A stretch of 64,000 bases of DNA from Pseudomonas sp. AOB-7 (GCF_003696305.1 NZ_RFFK01000002.1:124001-188000); one strand, 5' to 3'. Numbered from the stretch's first letter, positions 17,974 to 27,960 are shown. The notes: generated from the sequence alone by a model not told the origin. Made by a program: numbers and translations.

Positions 17974-18975
17974 TCAACTCTGTTGTCGATCGAGACTGGC
18001 CCGGTCGCGGGTTCTCAGCAGGGAGAGGATCACGCCGCCGGCCAGCAGGCCCAAGGTTACGCCAAGCGAGAGCAGGGCGGGAACCTTGACCAGGTCGTGG
18101 AGGAAGATCTTGCCGCCGATGTACATCAGCACCAGCGCCAGGGCGTACTTCAGGTAGATGAAGCGGTGCATCAGCGCGGCCAGGGCGAAATACAGCGAAC
18201 GCAGGCCGAGGATGGCGAAGATGTTCGAGGTGTAGACGATGAAGGGGTCCTGGGAAATGGCCAGCACCGCCGGCACGCTGTCGACGGCGAACACCAGGTC
18301 GGCCAGCTCGATCAGCACCAGCGCCAGCAGCAGCGGCGTGGCGTGCAGCAGCGGCTTGCCGCTGACCTGGTCCTTCAGGCGCACCAGGAAGTGGCCCTCG
18401 TGCAGCTCGTCGGTGACCCGGATATGCCGGCGCAGGAAGCGCAGCAGCGGGTTCTGCGCCAGGTCCGGGTGATGTTCCTGCTCGTGCTCGCTGCGCAGCA
18501 TCTTGAAGCCGCTGAACAGCAGGAAGGCGCCGAACAGGTAGAGAATCCAGTCGAACTGCTGCACCAGCGCCGTGCCCAGGCCAATCATGATGGCGCGCAG
18601 CACTATCACCCCGAGGATGCCCCAGAACAGCACGCGGTGCTGGTAGCGGCGGGGGATGTTGAAGTAGCCGAGGATCATCGCCATGACGAAGACGTTGTCC
18701 ATCGACAGCGACTGCTCGACGAGAAAACCGGTGTAGTACTCCAGCGCCTTGGTCGCGCCGAGCTGCCACCAGATCCAGCCGCCGAAGGCGACGCCGACGC
18801 TGAAGTAGCCCGAATACAGCAGTAGGCTCTCGCGCATCTCGATTTCGTGCTGGTCGCGGTGCAGCACGCCAAGGTCGAGCACCAGCAGGGTGACGATCAG
18901 CACGAGAAAGGCCAGCCAGAACCAGCCGGGGGTACCGAACAGCGGGGTGGTGAAAAAGGCGAGTAGAGCGTCCAT
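17974..18975 (-). CDS. TerC/Alx family integral membrane protein
   Basis: A 333-residue TerC family protein with about nine membrane segments. The characteristic acidic intramembrane motifs are QSLSMDNVFVMAMI near residue 90 and LVFAVDSVPAVLAIS near 232, with conserved Asp residues thought to bind metal ions. The cytoplasmic loop HEQEHHPDLAQNP is His/Glu-rich. E. coli Alx of this family takes part in manganese homeostasis and pH response. AGGGAGGG lies about 5 bases before the ATG at 18975. It is followed at three bases by a small gene. Metal specificity is inferred only. Confidence 0.9.
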   Translation of the reverse strand: MDALLAFFTTPLFGTPGWFWLAFLVLIVTLLVLDLGVLHRDQHEIEMRESLLLYSGYFSVGVAFGGWIWWQLGATKALEYYTGFLVEQSLSMDNVFVMAMILGYFNIPRRYQHRVLFWGILGVIVLRAIMIGLGTALVQQFDWILYLFGAFLLFSGFKMLRSEHEQEHHPDLAQNPLLRFLRRHIRVTDELHEGHFLVRLKDQVSGKPLLHATPLLLALVLIELADLVFAVDSVPAVLAISQDPFIVYTSNIFAILGLRSLYFALAALMHRFIYLKYALALVLMYIGGKIFLHDLVKVPALLSLGVTLGLLAGGVILSLLRTRDRASLDRQQS

Positions 18976-19047
18976 GAGCCCTCCCTAAATGTCTGCCTGA
19001 GTTGAATATCGACTCAGTGACTCCGACATCACGGTGAGAGCTCACCG
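18976..19047 (-). promoter_or_regulatory. Structured leader upstream of terC
   Basis: Between the TerC start and the upstream gene are two inverted repeats: CTGAGT/ACTCAG at 18997-19002 and 19012-19017, and a perfect CGGTGAG/CTCACCG pair at 19032-19038 and 19041-19047. They could form 5'-leader hairpins. Alx-type genes in E. coli have a manganese riboswitch, but I do not see its conserved sequence here, so no riboswitch is called. Confidence 0.3.
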
Positions 19048-19142
19048 CCAGAGGGGCCCGGCGTCACGCTCAGACAGGCTAGCGCTTAACCCGGCAAGCC
19101 TCAAGCCAGGCCGCGGTTTTGCCTCACTTGCCGCTTGCAACT

Positions 19143-20525
19143 CTAGTAGACCCAGACCTCGACCCGGCGATTGCGGATGCGCCCGTGGTCTTCGCTGTTG
19201 GCCGCCACCGGCAGCTCGTCGCCGAGACCGGTGATTTCGCGAAACAGCACGCCCTGCCTGGCCAGCTCACGGCGCACGGCCATGGCCCGTAGCTTGGACA
19301 GCAGCTCGGCGCGGGCCGGGTCGCTCTTGGCGTCGCCGAAGCCCACCAGCACCACCTGGTTATGCAGCTTGTCGTGGCGCTTGAGGTAGTCCAGCACCCG
19401 TGCCAGGTCGCGCTGGGCCTTGGTGTCCAGGCTGGCGCTGCCTTCCTGGAAGCGGAAGTTCACCGACAGGCGCTGCGCCCGCTCGGCCAGCTGGCGATAG
19501 CCGGCCGGCATCTGTGCGCTGGGCTCGACGCGGATCGCCTGCACCGTCTGGGCGATGAAGCCGCTGGCGTCGACTATGGCCTGGCCGCGCGGGCTGTGGG
19601 CGAAGTCGATCAGCGCCTGGGCCCAGGGGTTGTCCGGTTGCGGCTGGTTGTAGAGGAACAGCCGGCGCGACAGCGGGTAGTCCTCGGTGGCGATCAGCGT
19701 GGTGCTCGGCGGCATCGGCTGCGAGTCGCCGGCGGCGATGGCCACCGCCTTGGCCTGGCGGATATAGGGTAGGCCGATAAAGCCGATGCCCTGCGGATCG
19801 CCGCTGACCGCATCGGATAACTGGGTGCTCGACTCGAAGCGCTGGGCGCCGGCGGCGAGGCTGCGCCCGCCCGGTGCCAGCACCAGCTCCTTGAAGGTGT
19901 CGTAGGTGCCGGAGTTGTCGTCGCGGGCGTACAAACGCACCGCCCCGGGGTTGCCGCCCAGTTCGCGCCAGTCGCCGATCTCGCCGGCGAACAGCTGCGC
20001 CACCTGTTCGACGCCGAGCGCCGCGATGGGGTTGCTCGGGTGCAGGATGATGGCCAGGCCGTCGATGGCGATCACCTGTTCGGCCTGCGCGCTGCGCAGA
20101 TCGCCGAGGGCGGCCAGGGCGGTGGCTTCGCCGTCCTTGATCGGCCGCGACGAGGCGGCCAGGTCCGCCGTGCCGTCCTTGAGCGCGGCGAAGCCGGTGC
20201 CGGAGCCATGGGCGGCGACCTCGACTATCACCGTGCGGCCGTCGGCGTGGCGCGCCAGCAGGCGCTGTTCGTTCTCCGCCGCGCCGGCCTCGCTGCGGAT
20301 ATCGCGCAGACCCTGGGCCTCGAACAGGCCCTTGACCAGTTCCGGGCCGAGCTTGGCGCCGATGGTGTTGGAGCCCTGCAGGCGCAGCACCGGCTGCCCG
20401 CCCTGCGAGGCGGGCAGGGCGGCGAACACCGACAGCGGCAGGGCGTAGCAGATGAAGCCGAGGACCAGCAGGGACAGGGTGCGACTCCAGAGGTCGCGGT
20501 CGACGGCGGACGGGGCGCGCGGCAT
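19143..20525 (-). CDS. PstS-like phosphate-binding domain fused to OmpA domain
   Basis: A 460-residue exported protein. The signal peptide runs to about residue 35 (LPLSVFAALPA). A PstS-like periplasmic binding domain follows (LRLQGSNTIGAKLGPEL, ARDDNSGTYDTFKELVL, GFIGLPYIRQAKAV), and from about residue 345 an OmpA-like peptidoglycan-binding domain (NFRFQEGSASLDTKAQRDL, then GRIRNRRVEVWVY). The fusion suggests a binding protein or sensor tethered to the cell wall rather than the PstS of a transporter; no pst transport genes are adjacent. A putative Pho box lies about 55 bp upstream, which fits a phosphate-starvation role. Confidence 0.88.
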   Translation of the reverse strand: MPRAPSAVDRDLWSRTLSLLVLGFICYALPLSVFAALPASQGGQPVLRLQGSNTIGAKLGPELVKGLFEAQGLRDIRSEAGAAENEQRLLARHADGRTVIVEVAAHGSGTGFAALKDGTADLAASSRPIKDGEATALAALGDLRSAQAEQVIAIDGLAIILHPSNPIAALGVEQVAQLFAGEIGDWRELGGNPGAVRLYARDDNSGTYDTFKELVLAPGGRSLAAGAQRFESSTQLSDAVSGDPQGIGFIGLPYIRQAKAVAIAAGDSQPMPPSTTLIATEDYPLSRRLFLYNQPQPDNPWAQALIDFAHSPRGQAIVDASGFIAQTVQAIRVEPSAQMPAGYRQLAERAQRLSVNFRFQEGSASLDTKAQRDLARVLDYLKRHDKLHNQVVLVGFGDAKSDPARAELLSKLRAMAVRRELARQGVLFREITGLGDELPVAANSEDHGRIRNRRVEVWVY

Positions 20526-20580
20526 GCGGCAGACACCTTCTGTGGGTGATGGAGAGTGCCGCGCAGATTAAGTCAGTCAG

Positions 20581-20598
20581 GTTTCAGTGATATGACGG
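20581..20598 (-). promoter_or_regulatory. Putative Pho box upstream of the PstS-like/OmpA gene
   Basis: Read on the minus strand this is CCGTCAT-ATCA-CTGAAAC, matching 11 of 14 defined positions of the PhoB direct repeat CTGTCAT-N4-CTGTCAC. A TTAATC hexamer that could be the -10 element follows 9 bases later, the usual Pho promoter geometry. The start codon is 55 bp downstream. The match is imperfect, so this is a prediction. Confidence 0.45.
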
Positions 20599-20622
20599 CG
20601 CTGGGGCGCGCCGTATAGGCTC

Positions 20623-21435
20623 TCAGCCCAGTTCCAGCCAGATCGGCGCATGATCCGAGGGCTTGTCCATGCCGCGCAGCTCGTAGTCGATGCCGGCGTC
20701 CTTGAGCCGGCCCTGCAGCGCCTGGCTGGCGAGGATCACGTCGATGCGCAGGCCGCGCTTGGGCTCGTCCTCGAAGCCGCGGCTGCGGTAGTCGAACCAG
20801 CTGAAGCGGTCATTCACCCCGGGGTTGAGCTGGCGGAAGCTGTCGACCAGGCCCCAGTTCTTCAGGGTCGCCAGCCACTCGCGCTCCTCCGGCAGGAAGC
20901 TGCACTTGCCGGTCTTCAGCCAGCGCAGGCGGTTGGGTTCGCCGATGCCGATGTCGCAGTCCTCGGGGCTGATGTTGATGTCGCCCATCACCACTAGCGC
21001 CTGCTGCGGATCGAAGCGCTCGACCAGCAACTGCTGCAGGTCGGCGTAGAAGCGCTGCTTGGCGGGGAACTTGACCGGATGCTCGCGGCTTTCGCCTTGC
21101 GGGAAGTAGCCGTTCATCACGGTCACCGGCTGGCCCTGGGCGTCGGTGAAGGTGGCGTAGATAAAGCGCCGCTGGGCGTCCTCGGCGTCGCCGGGAAAGC
21201 CCTTGTGCAGGTTCTGCGGTTCCTGGCGCGAGAGCAGGGCGACGCCGTAATGACCCTTCTGCCCGTGGTAGTGCACGTGATAGCCGAGCTGGCGGATCTC
21301 GGCCTCGGGGAATTGCTCGTCGGCCACCTTGGTTTCTTGCAGGCCGATCACGTCCGGCTGGTGCTTGTCGATCAGGGCCTGCAGCTGATGGGGGCGGGCG
21401 CGCAGGCCATTGATATTGAAGGAGACGATTTTCAT
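20623..21435 (-). CDS. xthA: Exodeoxyribonuclease III
   Basis: A 270-residue AP endonuclease / 3'-5' exonuclease of the XthA class acting in base excision repair. The family motifs are all present: [22 protein letters not shown] with the metal-binding Glu, [43 protein letters not shown] and the closing [10 protein letters not shown] with the catalytic His. The ATG at 21435 gives the standard length and start; the in-frame extension to 21555 overlaps the upstream promoter region. It is divergent from the GNAT gene. Confidence 0.96.
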   Translation of the reverse strand: MKIVSFNINGLRARPHQLQALIDKHQPDVIGLQETKVADEQFPEAEIRQLGYHVHYHGQKGHYGVALLSRQEPQNLHKGFPGDAEDAQRRFIYATFTDAQGQPVTVMNGYFPQGESREHPVKFPAKQRFYADLQQLLVERFDPQQALVVMGDINISPEDCDIGIGEPNRLRWLKTGKCSFLPEEREWLATLKNWGLVDSFRQLNPGVNDRFSWFDYRSRGFEDEPKRGLRIDVILASQALQGRLKDAGIDYELRGMDKPSDHAPIWLELG

Positions 21436-21572
21436 GGGCGGCGAGTCCTGGGCAAAAGGCGATGCTAGCCGATCCGCCGCGCTCGCGGCCAGCGCCTGGC
21501 AGGGCCCCGGCGGCGGTGCTAAGTTGGCTGTGACGCGCCCGACCGCACAACGCATAACAACAGAGGTCCGCC

Positions 21573-22217
21573 ATGCCCCATAACGCTCCTGCCGAAGTCC
21601 GCATGCTCGACGGCGGCTACGCCCGCGAAGTGCGTTCGCTGCTCTACCACGCCTACCGCCACGAGCCGACCTTCGCCTACCTGTTCGAGGCCGAGCGGCC
21701 GGGCTTCGACCAGCGGGTGCGGGCCACGGTGCGCGAACTGGTGCAGCAGCACTTCGCCGAGGAGCTGCCGGCCATCGGCCTGCTGCTCGACGACCGGCTG
21801 ATCGGCACCGCGCTGATCGCCCCGCCGCAACGGCGCCTGGATATCACCGAGAGCTGGGGCTGGCGTCTGCGCATGCTGCTGAGCACCGGTTTCCGCTGCA
21901 CCAAGCGCTACCTCGAATACCACGACGCGGTGCTCGCCTGCCTGCCGCCGGGGCCCTATCACGTGCTGCCGCTGCTCGGCATCCATCCCGAGTTCCAGGG
22001 CCAGCACCGCGGCGAGCAACTGCTCGAAGCGCTGCACGACTGGTGCGCCGAGGATGCCGGCTCGCAGGGCGTGGTGCTGGACACCGGCAATGCGCGCTAC
22101 CTGGATTTCTACAAGCGCCAGGGTTACGAGGAAATCGGCGAACTGGCCATCGGCCCGGTGGTGGAGCACGTGTTCTTCCACCCCAATCCGCAGCCGGTGG
22201 CGCGGGCCCGCGCCTGA
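21573..22217 (+). CDS. GNAT family N-acetyltransferase
   Basis: A 214-residue protein with the GNAT acetyl-CoA motif [20 protein letters not shown] near residues 130-149 (the Q/R-x-x-G-x-G/A loop) and a late [20 protein letters not shown], which is the typical beta-strand/helix before the C-terminus. The acceptor substrate is not identifiable. It lies between xthA and tamA, an arrangement I recall from other pseudomonads, but a functional link with either is not evident. AGAGG stands before the ATG. Confidence 0.87.
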   Translation: MPHNAPAEVRMLDGGYAREVRSLLYHAYRHEPTFAYLFEAERPGFDQRVRATVRELVQQHFAEELPAIGLLLDDRLIGTALIAPPQRRLDITESWGWRLRMLLSTGFRCTKRYLEYHDAVLACLPPGPYHVLPLLGIHPEFQGQHRGEQLLEALHDWCAEDAGSQGVVLDTGNARYLDFYKRQGYEEIGELAIGPVVEHVFFHPNPQPVARARA

Positions 22218-22285
22218 ACCCTGGCTGTCACCGCCGTTCTCCACCGCTCTAGCTCGCCGTCCGCTCCGTGATAGCATCCCCGGCC

Positions 22286-24013
22286 ATGAGCGTATATGGA
22301 CATATCCGGCGCAGCCTGGCGCTGCTGCTGATCAGCACCGGCGCCCTCGCCGCCGGTGAGCTGGACGTGCGCATCAGCCCGGCCAATGCGGCCCTCAAGG
22401 CCAATATCGAAGGCTACGTGGGCAGCCTCGAGGGCCGCGACGGCCAGGCGCTGCGGCGCTTGCGCCGGGTCGCCGAGGCCGAGGCGGACAAGGCCGCGCA
22501 GGCGCTGGGCTATTACCAGGCGCGCATCCGCAGCCGCATCGAGGAGGGCGAGACGCCGCGCCTGGTATTGGAGGTGGAGCCCGGCGAACGGGTGCGCCTG
22601 CGCAGCGTCGACATCCGCATCGAAGGCCCGGCCAGCGAGCTGGCCGCCTTTCGCCTGCCCAGCGCCAGCCGCCTGCAGCCCGGCGCGGTACTGCACCACG
22701 GCCGCTACGAGGACGCCAAGCGGCTGATCCAGAACCAGGCCTCGCGCTACGGCTTCTTCGACGGCCGCTTCTCCCGCCAGCGCCTGGATATAGACCCCGC
22801 CGCCGGGGTCGCCGATATCGAGCTGGTGTACGTCAGCGGGCCGCGCTACCGCCTCGGCGACCTCGCCTTCAGCGGCGACTTTCCCTTCGACGAGGCGCTG
22901 CTGCGGCGCATGGTGCCGTTCCAGGCGGACACCCCCTACGATTCCGAGCTGATCGCCGAGCTGTACCAGGCGCTGCAGTCCAGCGGCTACTTCGAGTCGG
23001 TGCGCATCGATGCCATTCCCACCCAGGCCGAGCAGCTGCGCATTCCCGTGGCGGTCGCGCTGGTGACCCGCGAGCCGCGCACCCTGGGCCTGGGTGTGGG
23101 GTTCTCCACCGACGTCGGGCCGCGCCTGCGCGGCTCCTGGACGCGCCACTGGCGCAACCCGCAGGGTCATAGCTACGGGGTGGAGACCGAGCTGTCGGCG
23201 CCAAGGCAGAACCTCGGCCTGTGGTACGACATGCCCCGCGACCCGCCGTTGACCGACAAGCTGCGCCTGGCCGGCGGTTACCAGTACGAGGAACTGGCCA
23301 GCAAGGACAGCCTCAGCCGTCTGCTCACCCTCGGTCCGGAGTGGCACAGCCAGCGCGCCGGCGGCTGGCAGCGGGTGCTGTCGCTCAAGTGGCAGCGCGA
23401 GGAGTACCGTCTGGGCGACGACTCCGGCCTGAGCACCCTGCTGATGCCGGGCGTCAGCTATTCGCTGCTGCGCAGCGACAACCGCCTCGATCCGCGGCGC
23501 GGCTATCGCTTGCAGTTCGATGTCTCCGGCGCGGTGGACGGGGTGCTCTCCGACGCCAACGTGGTGCACGGCAACGTCATGCTCAAGGGCCTGACCACGG
23601 TGCTGGACAACCATCGCCTGCTCGGCCGCGTGCAGCTGGGCGGCACCGAAACCAACGGCTTCTCCGGCGTGCCGCCGTCGCTGCGCTTCTTCGCCGGCGG
23701 CGACCAGAGCGTGCGCGGCTACGACTACCAGAGCCTGTCGCCGGAGAACGACCGCGGCGACAAGATCGGCGGCCGCTACCTGTTCGCCGCCAGCGCCGAG
23801 TACCAGTACAGCCTGACGGACAAGTGGCGCCTGGCGACCTTCGTCGACCAGGGCAACGCGTTCAACTCGCTGGACTTTCCCACCCTCAAGACCGGCGTCG
23901 GCTTCGGCCTGCGCTGGGTCTCGCCGGTCGGCCCGCTGCGTCTGGACCTGGCCCATGCGCTGGACGACGAGGGCGGCGTGCGCCTGCACTTCTCCATGGG
24001 GCCGGAACTATGA
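22286..24013 (+). CDS. tamA: Outer-membrane translocation and assembly module TamA
   Basis: A 575-residue Omp85-family protein that, with TamB, assists insertion of outer-membrane proteins or lipid transport to the outer membrane. The signal peptide ends around residue 24 (ALAAGE). Three POTRA domains occupy about 25-260, and a 16-strand barrel fills the C-terminal 300 residues. The barrel holds SLRFFAGGDQSVRGYDYQSL (the conserved L6-loop VRGY motif) and a C-terminal strand ending VRLHFSMGPEL. The ATG at 22286 is preferred over the GTG at 22268. Its stop overlaps the tamB start as ATGA. Confidence 0.94.
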   Translation: MSVYGHIRRSLALLLISTGALAAGELDVRISPANAALKANIEGYVGSLEGRDGQALRRLRRVAEAEADKAAQALGYYQARIRSRIEEGETPRLVLEVEPGERVRLRSVDIRIEGPASELAAFRLPSASRLQPGAVLHHGRYEDAKRLIQNQASRYGFFDGRFSRQRLDIDPAAGVADIELVYVSGPRYRLGDLAFSGDFPFDEALLRRMVPFQADTPYDSELIAELYQALQSSGYFESVRIDAIPTQAEQLRIPVAVALVTREPRTLGLGVGFSTDVGPRLRGSWTRHWRNPQGHSYGVETELSAPRQNLGLWYDMPRDPPLTDKLRLAGGYQYEELASKDSLSRLLTLGPEWHSQRAGGWQRVLSLKWQREEYRLGDDSGLSTLLMPGVSYSLLRSDNRLDPRRGYRLQFDVSGAVDGVLSDANVVHGNVMLKGLTTVLDNHRLLGRVQLGGTETNGFSGVPPSLRFFAGGDQSVRGYDYQSLSPENDRGDKIGGRYLFAASAEYQYSLTDKWRLATFVDQGNAFNSLDFPTLKTGVGFGLRWVSPVGPLRLDLAHALDDEGGVRLHFSMGPEL

Positions 24014-27000
24014 GGCGCGCACTCAAGTGGCTGGCGGCGGGGCTGCTGAGCCTGGCGCTGCTGCTCGGTGCGGCAGTGCTGGGCCTGCTGGGGACCCAGG
24101 GTGGCAGCCGCTGGCTGCTGGCGCAGGTACCGGGGCTGACGGTGGAGAACTTCAGCGGCCGGCTCGGTGCGGCCTGGCAGGCCGATGCGCTGCGCTGGCA
24201 GCAGGACGGGCTGCGCGCCGAGCTGCACCAGGTGGATTTCGCCTGGTCGCCGGCCTGCCTGCTGCGCCTGAGCCTGTGCCTGGATCGTCTGCACCTGCGG
24301 CAGGTCGTGCTGAACCTGCCCGCGAGCGGGGAGGCGAGCGGCGAGCCGCTGCGCCTGCCGCAGTTGAAGCTGCCGCTGCGCCTGCAACTGGGTGATATCC
24401 AGCTGGGTGAGTTGCGCCTCGACGGCCAGGCCCAGTTCAGCGAGCTGAGCCTGATCGCCGCCTGGAACGAGCAGGGCGTGACGTTGCAGCGCCTGAGCCT
24501 GCGCCGCGACGAGCTCAGCCTCGAACTCAGCGGCGAGCTGACCCCGCAGGGCGACTGGCCGCTGGCCGTCAGCGGGCGCCTGCAGTTGCCGGAGGTGGAC
24601 GGCAAACCCTGGCAGCTGGCGCTGCAGGTTGGCGGCGAGCTGCAGCGCAGCCTGACCCTGCAGGCCGACAGCACGGGCTATCTGGAGGCGCGCCTGGTCG
24701 GCGAGGTGCAGGCCCTGGCCGAGCACCTGCCGGCCGAGCTGCGCCTGAGCAGCGGCGACTTCGCGCCCAGCAGCGCCTTGCCGCCGACCCTGCGCCTGCA
24801 GCAGCTGGAGCTGCGCGCCACCGGCGATCTGGCCAGCGGCTACCGCATCGACGGCGACGCCAGCCTGCCGGCCGAGCAGGCGCCGATCGGCGTGCGCCTG
24901 CGCGGGCGCGTCGAGGCCCAGGGCGCGGATATCGAGCTGCTGCGCCTGCAGGGCGACGCCGAGCAGCACCTGCAGCTGCAGGGCCGCCTCGACTGGCGCG
25001 AGGCCTTCGCCGCCGACGCCAAGCTGGACTGGCAGGCCTTCCCCTGGCAGCGCCTGTACCCGCTGGAGCAGGCGCCGCCGGTGAGTCTGCAGCAACTGCA
25101 GGCCGAATTCAGCTACAGCGGCGGCAACTACCTGGGCAACTTCTCCGGACAGCTGCAGGGGCCGGCCGGCGCCTTCAGCCTGAGCAGCCCGGTCAGCGGC
25201 GATCTCGAGCAGATCAGCCTGCCGCAGCTGCAGCTGCGGGCCGGCCAGGGCAAGCTCGACGGCGTGCTCAAGCTGGGCTTCGCCGCGGGCATCGACTGGC
25301 AGGCCATGCTCCAGCTCAGCGAACTGGATCCCGGTTACTGGCTGGCCGAGATGCCCGGCCGGCTCGGCGGGCCGCTGAACAGCCGCGGCAGTTTCAGCGA
25401 GGGCCGCCTGCAGGCGCAGGCCGATATCGACCTGGCCGGGCGCCTGCGCGGCCAGCCCGCGCAGCTGCAGGTACAAGGCGCCGGCGCCGGCGAGCAATGG
25501 CAGGTGCAGCGCCTGCTGGTGCGTCTGGGCGACAACCGCCTGAGCGGACAGGGCGCACTGGATCAGCGCCTGCGCGGCCAGCTGCAACTGGCGTTGCCGC
25601 GCCTCGGTCAGCTCTGGCCGGGCCTGCAGGGCCAGGTGCAGGGCAGCCTGGAACTGGCCGGTACGCTGCAGGCGCCGCAGGGCCGGTTGCAGCTCGGCGG
25701 TGAGCGCCTGGCCTTCGGCGAGCCCAGCCTGCGCCGTCTGCAGCTGGACGCTAGCCTGGATGCCCTTCAGCAGGGCAGGCTGGCGCTGCAGGCGCGCGGC
25801 ATTCGCCTCGGCGACACCTATCTCGGCCGTCTGCAGGCCAATGGTCAGGGCGATGCGCGGCGCCAGGCGCTGCAGCTGGATCTGCAGGGCCCGCTGCTGC
25901 AACTGGCCCTGGCGCTGGACGGTAACCTGAGCGAGCAGGGCGACTGGCGCGGGCGCATCGCCCGCGGGCGCATCCAGAGCGGCGGCCAGGACTGGCAGCT
26001 GCAACAGCCGGCGGCGCTGCAGCGCCTGGCCAGCGGCCAGCTGAGCCTGGGCGCGCATTGCTGGCGGGCCGGCGATGCCAGCCTGTGCGGCGGTCAGCAG
26101 CGCCTGGCGCCGCAGCCGAGCCTGGATCTGCGCCTGGAGAATTTCCCCCTGGCCAGCCTGCAACCCTGGCTGCCGGCGGATTTCGCCTGGCAGGGGCGGC
26201 TCGACGGCCGGCTCGAGCTGGAGCTGCCGGCCAGCGGCCCCAAAGGGCGCATCCTGCTGGATGCCGGCGGCGGCAGCCTGCGCATTCGCCAGCCGGAGCA
26301 GGACGAGTGGCTGGATTTCCCCTACACCAGCCTGCGCCTGGACAGCACGCTGCGCCCGCAGCGGGTGGACAGCGAGCTGCGCCTGCTGAGCGAACGCCTC
26401 GGCGAACTGAGCCTGCAGGCGCAGCTCGATCCTCGTCCAGCGCACAAGCCGCTCAGCGGCCAGTTCCGCCTGACCGGTTTCGACCTGGCCGTGCTGCGGC
26501 CCTTCGTGCCCATGGCCGAGCGCCTGGAGGGGCGCCTGCAGGGCAGCGGTACGCTGTCCGGGCCGCTGCTGGCGCCGCAGGTCGATGGCCAATTGCGCCT
26601 GGACGATGGCGAGCTGGCCGGCAGTGAACTGCCGCTCAGCCTGCAGGCGCTGCAGCTGCAGGCGCTGATCGCTGGCGAGCGGCTGCAGCTGGCCGGCGAC
26701 TGGCGCAGCGGCGAGCAGGGGCGCGGCAACCTGCGCGGCGAGCTGAGCTGGGCAGAGGGGCTGAGCGGCGATCTGTCCGTGCAGGGCCAGCGCCTGCCGC
26801 TGAAGGTCGAGCCCTATGCCGAGCTGGAAGTGGAGCCGGACCTGCAGTTGCAGCTTCGCGCCCAGCAACTGGCGGTGCGCGGCAAGGTCGGCATCCCGCG
26901 CGGGCAGATCAGCGTGCGCGAGCTGCCGGCCTCCACCGTCAAGCTGTCCGGCGATGCGCGGGTGGCCGGGCGCGAGACGCCGCTGGAGGAGGAGGCGCTG

Positions 27001-27690
27001 GGCATCGCCATGGATGTCGATGTCGAGGTCGGCCAGGACAAACTGGCCTTCCGCGGCTTCGGCCTGAGCGCCGACCTGCGCGGGCGCGTGCATATCGGCG
27101 ACGACCTCGACACCCGCGGCGAGCTGGACCTGGTGAACGGCCGCTATCGCGCCTACGGCCAGCGTCTGACCATCCGTCGGGCGCGCCTGCTGTTCACCGG
27201 GCCCATCGATCAGCCGTTCCTCGACGTCGAGGCGATTCGCCGGGTGGACAATGTGGTCGCCGGCATCCGCCTGTCCGGCAGCGCCGAGCAACCCAGCACC
27301 ACGGTGTTCGCCGAGCCGGCGATGAGCCAGGAGCAGGCGCTGTCCTACCTGGTGCTGGGCCGGCCGCTGGGGCAGGGCAGCGGCGACAACAACATGCTCG
27401 GCCAGGCCGCGCTGGCCCTGGGCCTGGCCGGCAGCAGTTCGCTGACCAGCAGCCTGGCCAGCAGCCTGGGCATCCAGGATTTCCAGCTCGACACCGAGGG
27501 CAGTGGCATCACCACCAGCGTGGTGGCCAGCGGCAACCTCACCGAGCGCCTCAGCCTGCGCTACGGCGTCGGCGTGTTCGAACCGGCCAATACCATCGCG
27601 CTGCGCTACCAGCTCGGCCGCAGGCTCTATCTCGAGGCCGCCAGCGGCTTGGCCAGTTCCCTGGACCTGTTCTATCGGCGCGATTTCTAG
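24010..27690 (+). CDS. tamB: Translocation and assembly module subunit TamB
   Basis: A 1226-residue AsmA-like bridge protein: one N-terminal membrane anchor (residues 5-32), then about a thousand residues of repetitive beta strands rich in Leu, Gln and Gly (a hydrophobic groove spanning the periplasm), and the DUF490 C-terminal domain. That domain is visible in GELDLVNGRYRAYGQRLTIR, FLDVEAIRRVD, QALSYLVLGRPLGQGS and a final YLEAASGLASSLDLFYRRDF. It works with TamA. The start at 24010 overlaps the tamA stop; the longer reading frame from 23221 lies within tamA and is spurious. Confidence 0.94.
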   Translation: MRRALKWLAAGLLSLALLLGAAVLGLLGTQGGSRWLLAQVPGLTVENFSGRLGAAWQADALRWQQDGLRAELHQVDFAWSPACLLRLSLCLDRLHLRQVVLNLPASGEASGEPLRLPQLKLPLRLQLGDIQLGELRLDGQAQFSELSLIAAWNEQGVTLQRLSLRRDELSLELSGELTPQGDWPLAVSGRLQLPEVDGKPWQLALQVGGELQRSLTLQADSTGYLEARLVGEVQALAEHLPAELRLSSGDFAPSSALPPTLRLQQLELRATGDLASGYRIDGDASLPAEQAPIGVRLRGRVEAQGADIELLRLQGDAEQHLQLQGRLDWREAFAADAKLDWQAFPWQRLYPLEQAPPVSLQQLQAEFSYSGGNYLGNFSGQLQGPAGAFSLSSPVSGDLEQISLPQLQLRAGQGKLDGVLKLGFAAGIDWQAMLQLSELDPGYWLAEMPGRLGGPLNSRGSFSEGRLQAQADIDLAGRLRGQPAQLQVQGAGAGEQWQVQRLLVRLGDNRLSGQGALDQRLRGQLQLALPRLGQLWPGLQGQVQGSLELAGTLQAPQGRLQLGGERLAFGEPSLRRLQLDASLDALQQGRLALQARGIRLGDTYLGRLQANGQGDARRQALQLDLQGPLLQLALALDGNLSEQGDWRGRIARGRIQSGGQDWQLQQPAALQRLASGQLSLGAHCWRAGDASLCGGQQRLAPQPSLDLRLENFPLASLQPWLPADFAWQGRLDGRLELELPASGPKGRILLDAGGGSLRIRQPEQDEWLDFPYTSLRLDSTLRPQRVDSELRLLSERLGELSLQAQLDPRPAHKPLSGQFRLTGFDLAVLRPFVPMAERLEGRLQGSGTLSGPLLAPQVDGQLRLDDGELAGSELPLSLQALQLQALIAGERLQLAGDWRSGEQGRGNLRGELSWAEGLSGDLSVQGQRLPLKVEPYAELEVEPDLQLQLRAQQLAVRGKVGIPRGQISVRELPASTVKLSGDARVAGRETPLEEEALGIAMDVDVEVGQDKLAFRGFGLSADLRGRVHIGDDLDTRGELDLVNGRYRAYGQRLTIRRARLLFTGPIDQPFLDVEAIRRVDNVVAGIRLSGSAEQPSTTVFAEPAMSQEQALSYLVLGRPLGQGSGDNNMLGQAALALGLAGSSSLTSSLASSLGIQDFQLDTEGSGITTSVVASGNLTERLSLRYGVGVFEPANTIALRYQLGRRLYLEAASGLASSLDLFYRRDF

Positions 27691-27960
27691 CCGGCGTGGA
27701 ACTGCTCTGGCTTTTCCGGGGTCGAGCCGGCTTAGCTAGGTGTTTCGTGCGGCTTTTCCCCAACCGTTTGGAGAATGGTCGCGTTAACTTTTTTCTAAAT
27801 AGTGAAAAGAACTTATTTCGTCTTCGTATACTTAGCCGCCCCCTCGATCCGGTAACCCTGGTGCAGCGCGGGGCGGTGACGAAAAAACGGCACTGTCTAT
27901 CCGGCAGTCGATCACGCGACGGGTACCCAACCGCGCAACTACAAGAATAAGGACCCTTCA

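Noticed and set aside
18976..19142. Manganese (yybP-ykoY) riboswitch before terC
   Set aside because: Expected from the gene family, but I could not find its conserved core in either hairpin.
23776..27291. 1171-codon minus-strand open frame antisense to tamB
   Set aside because: Composition is almost only Gln, Ala, Leu, Gly and Arg, typical of the shadow of a Leu/Gln/Gly-rich high-GC gene. TamB on the plus strand has family motifs.
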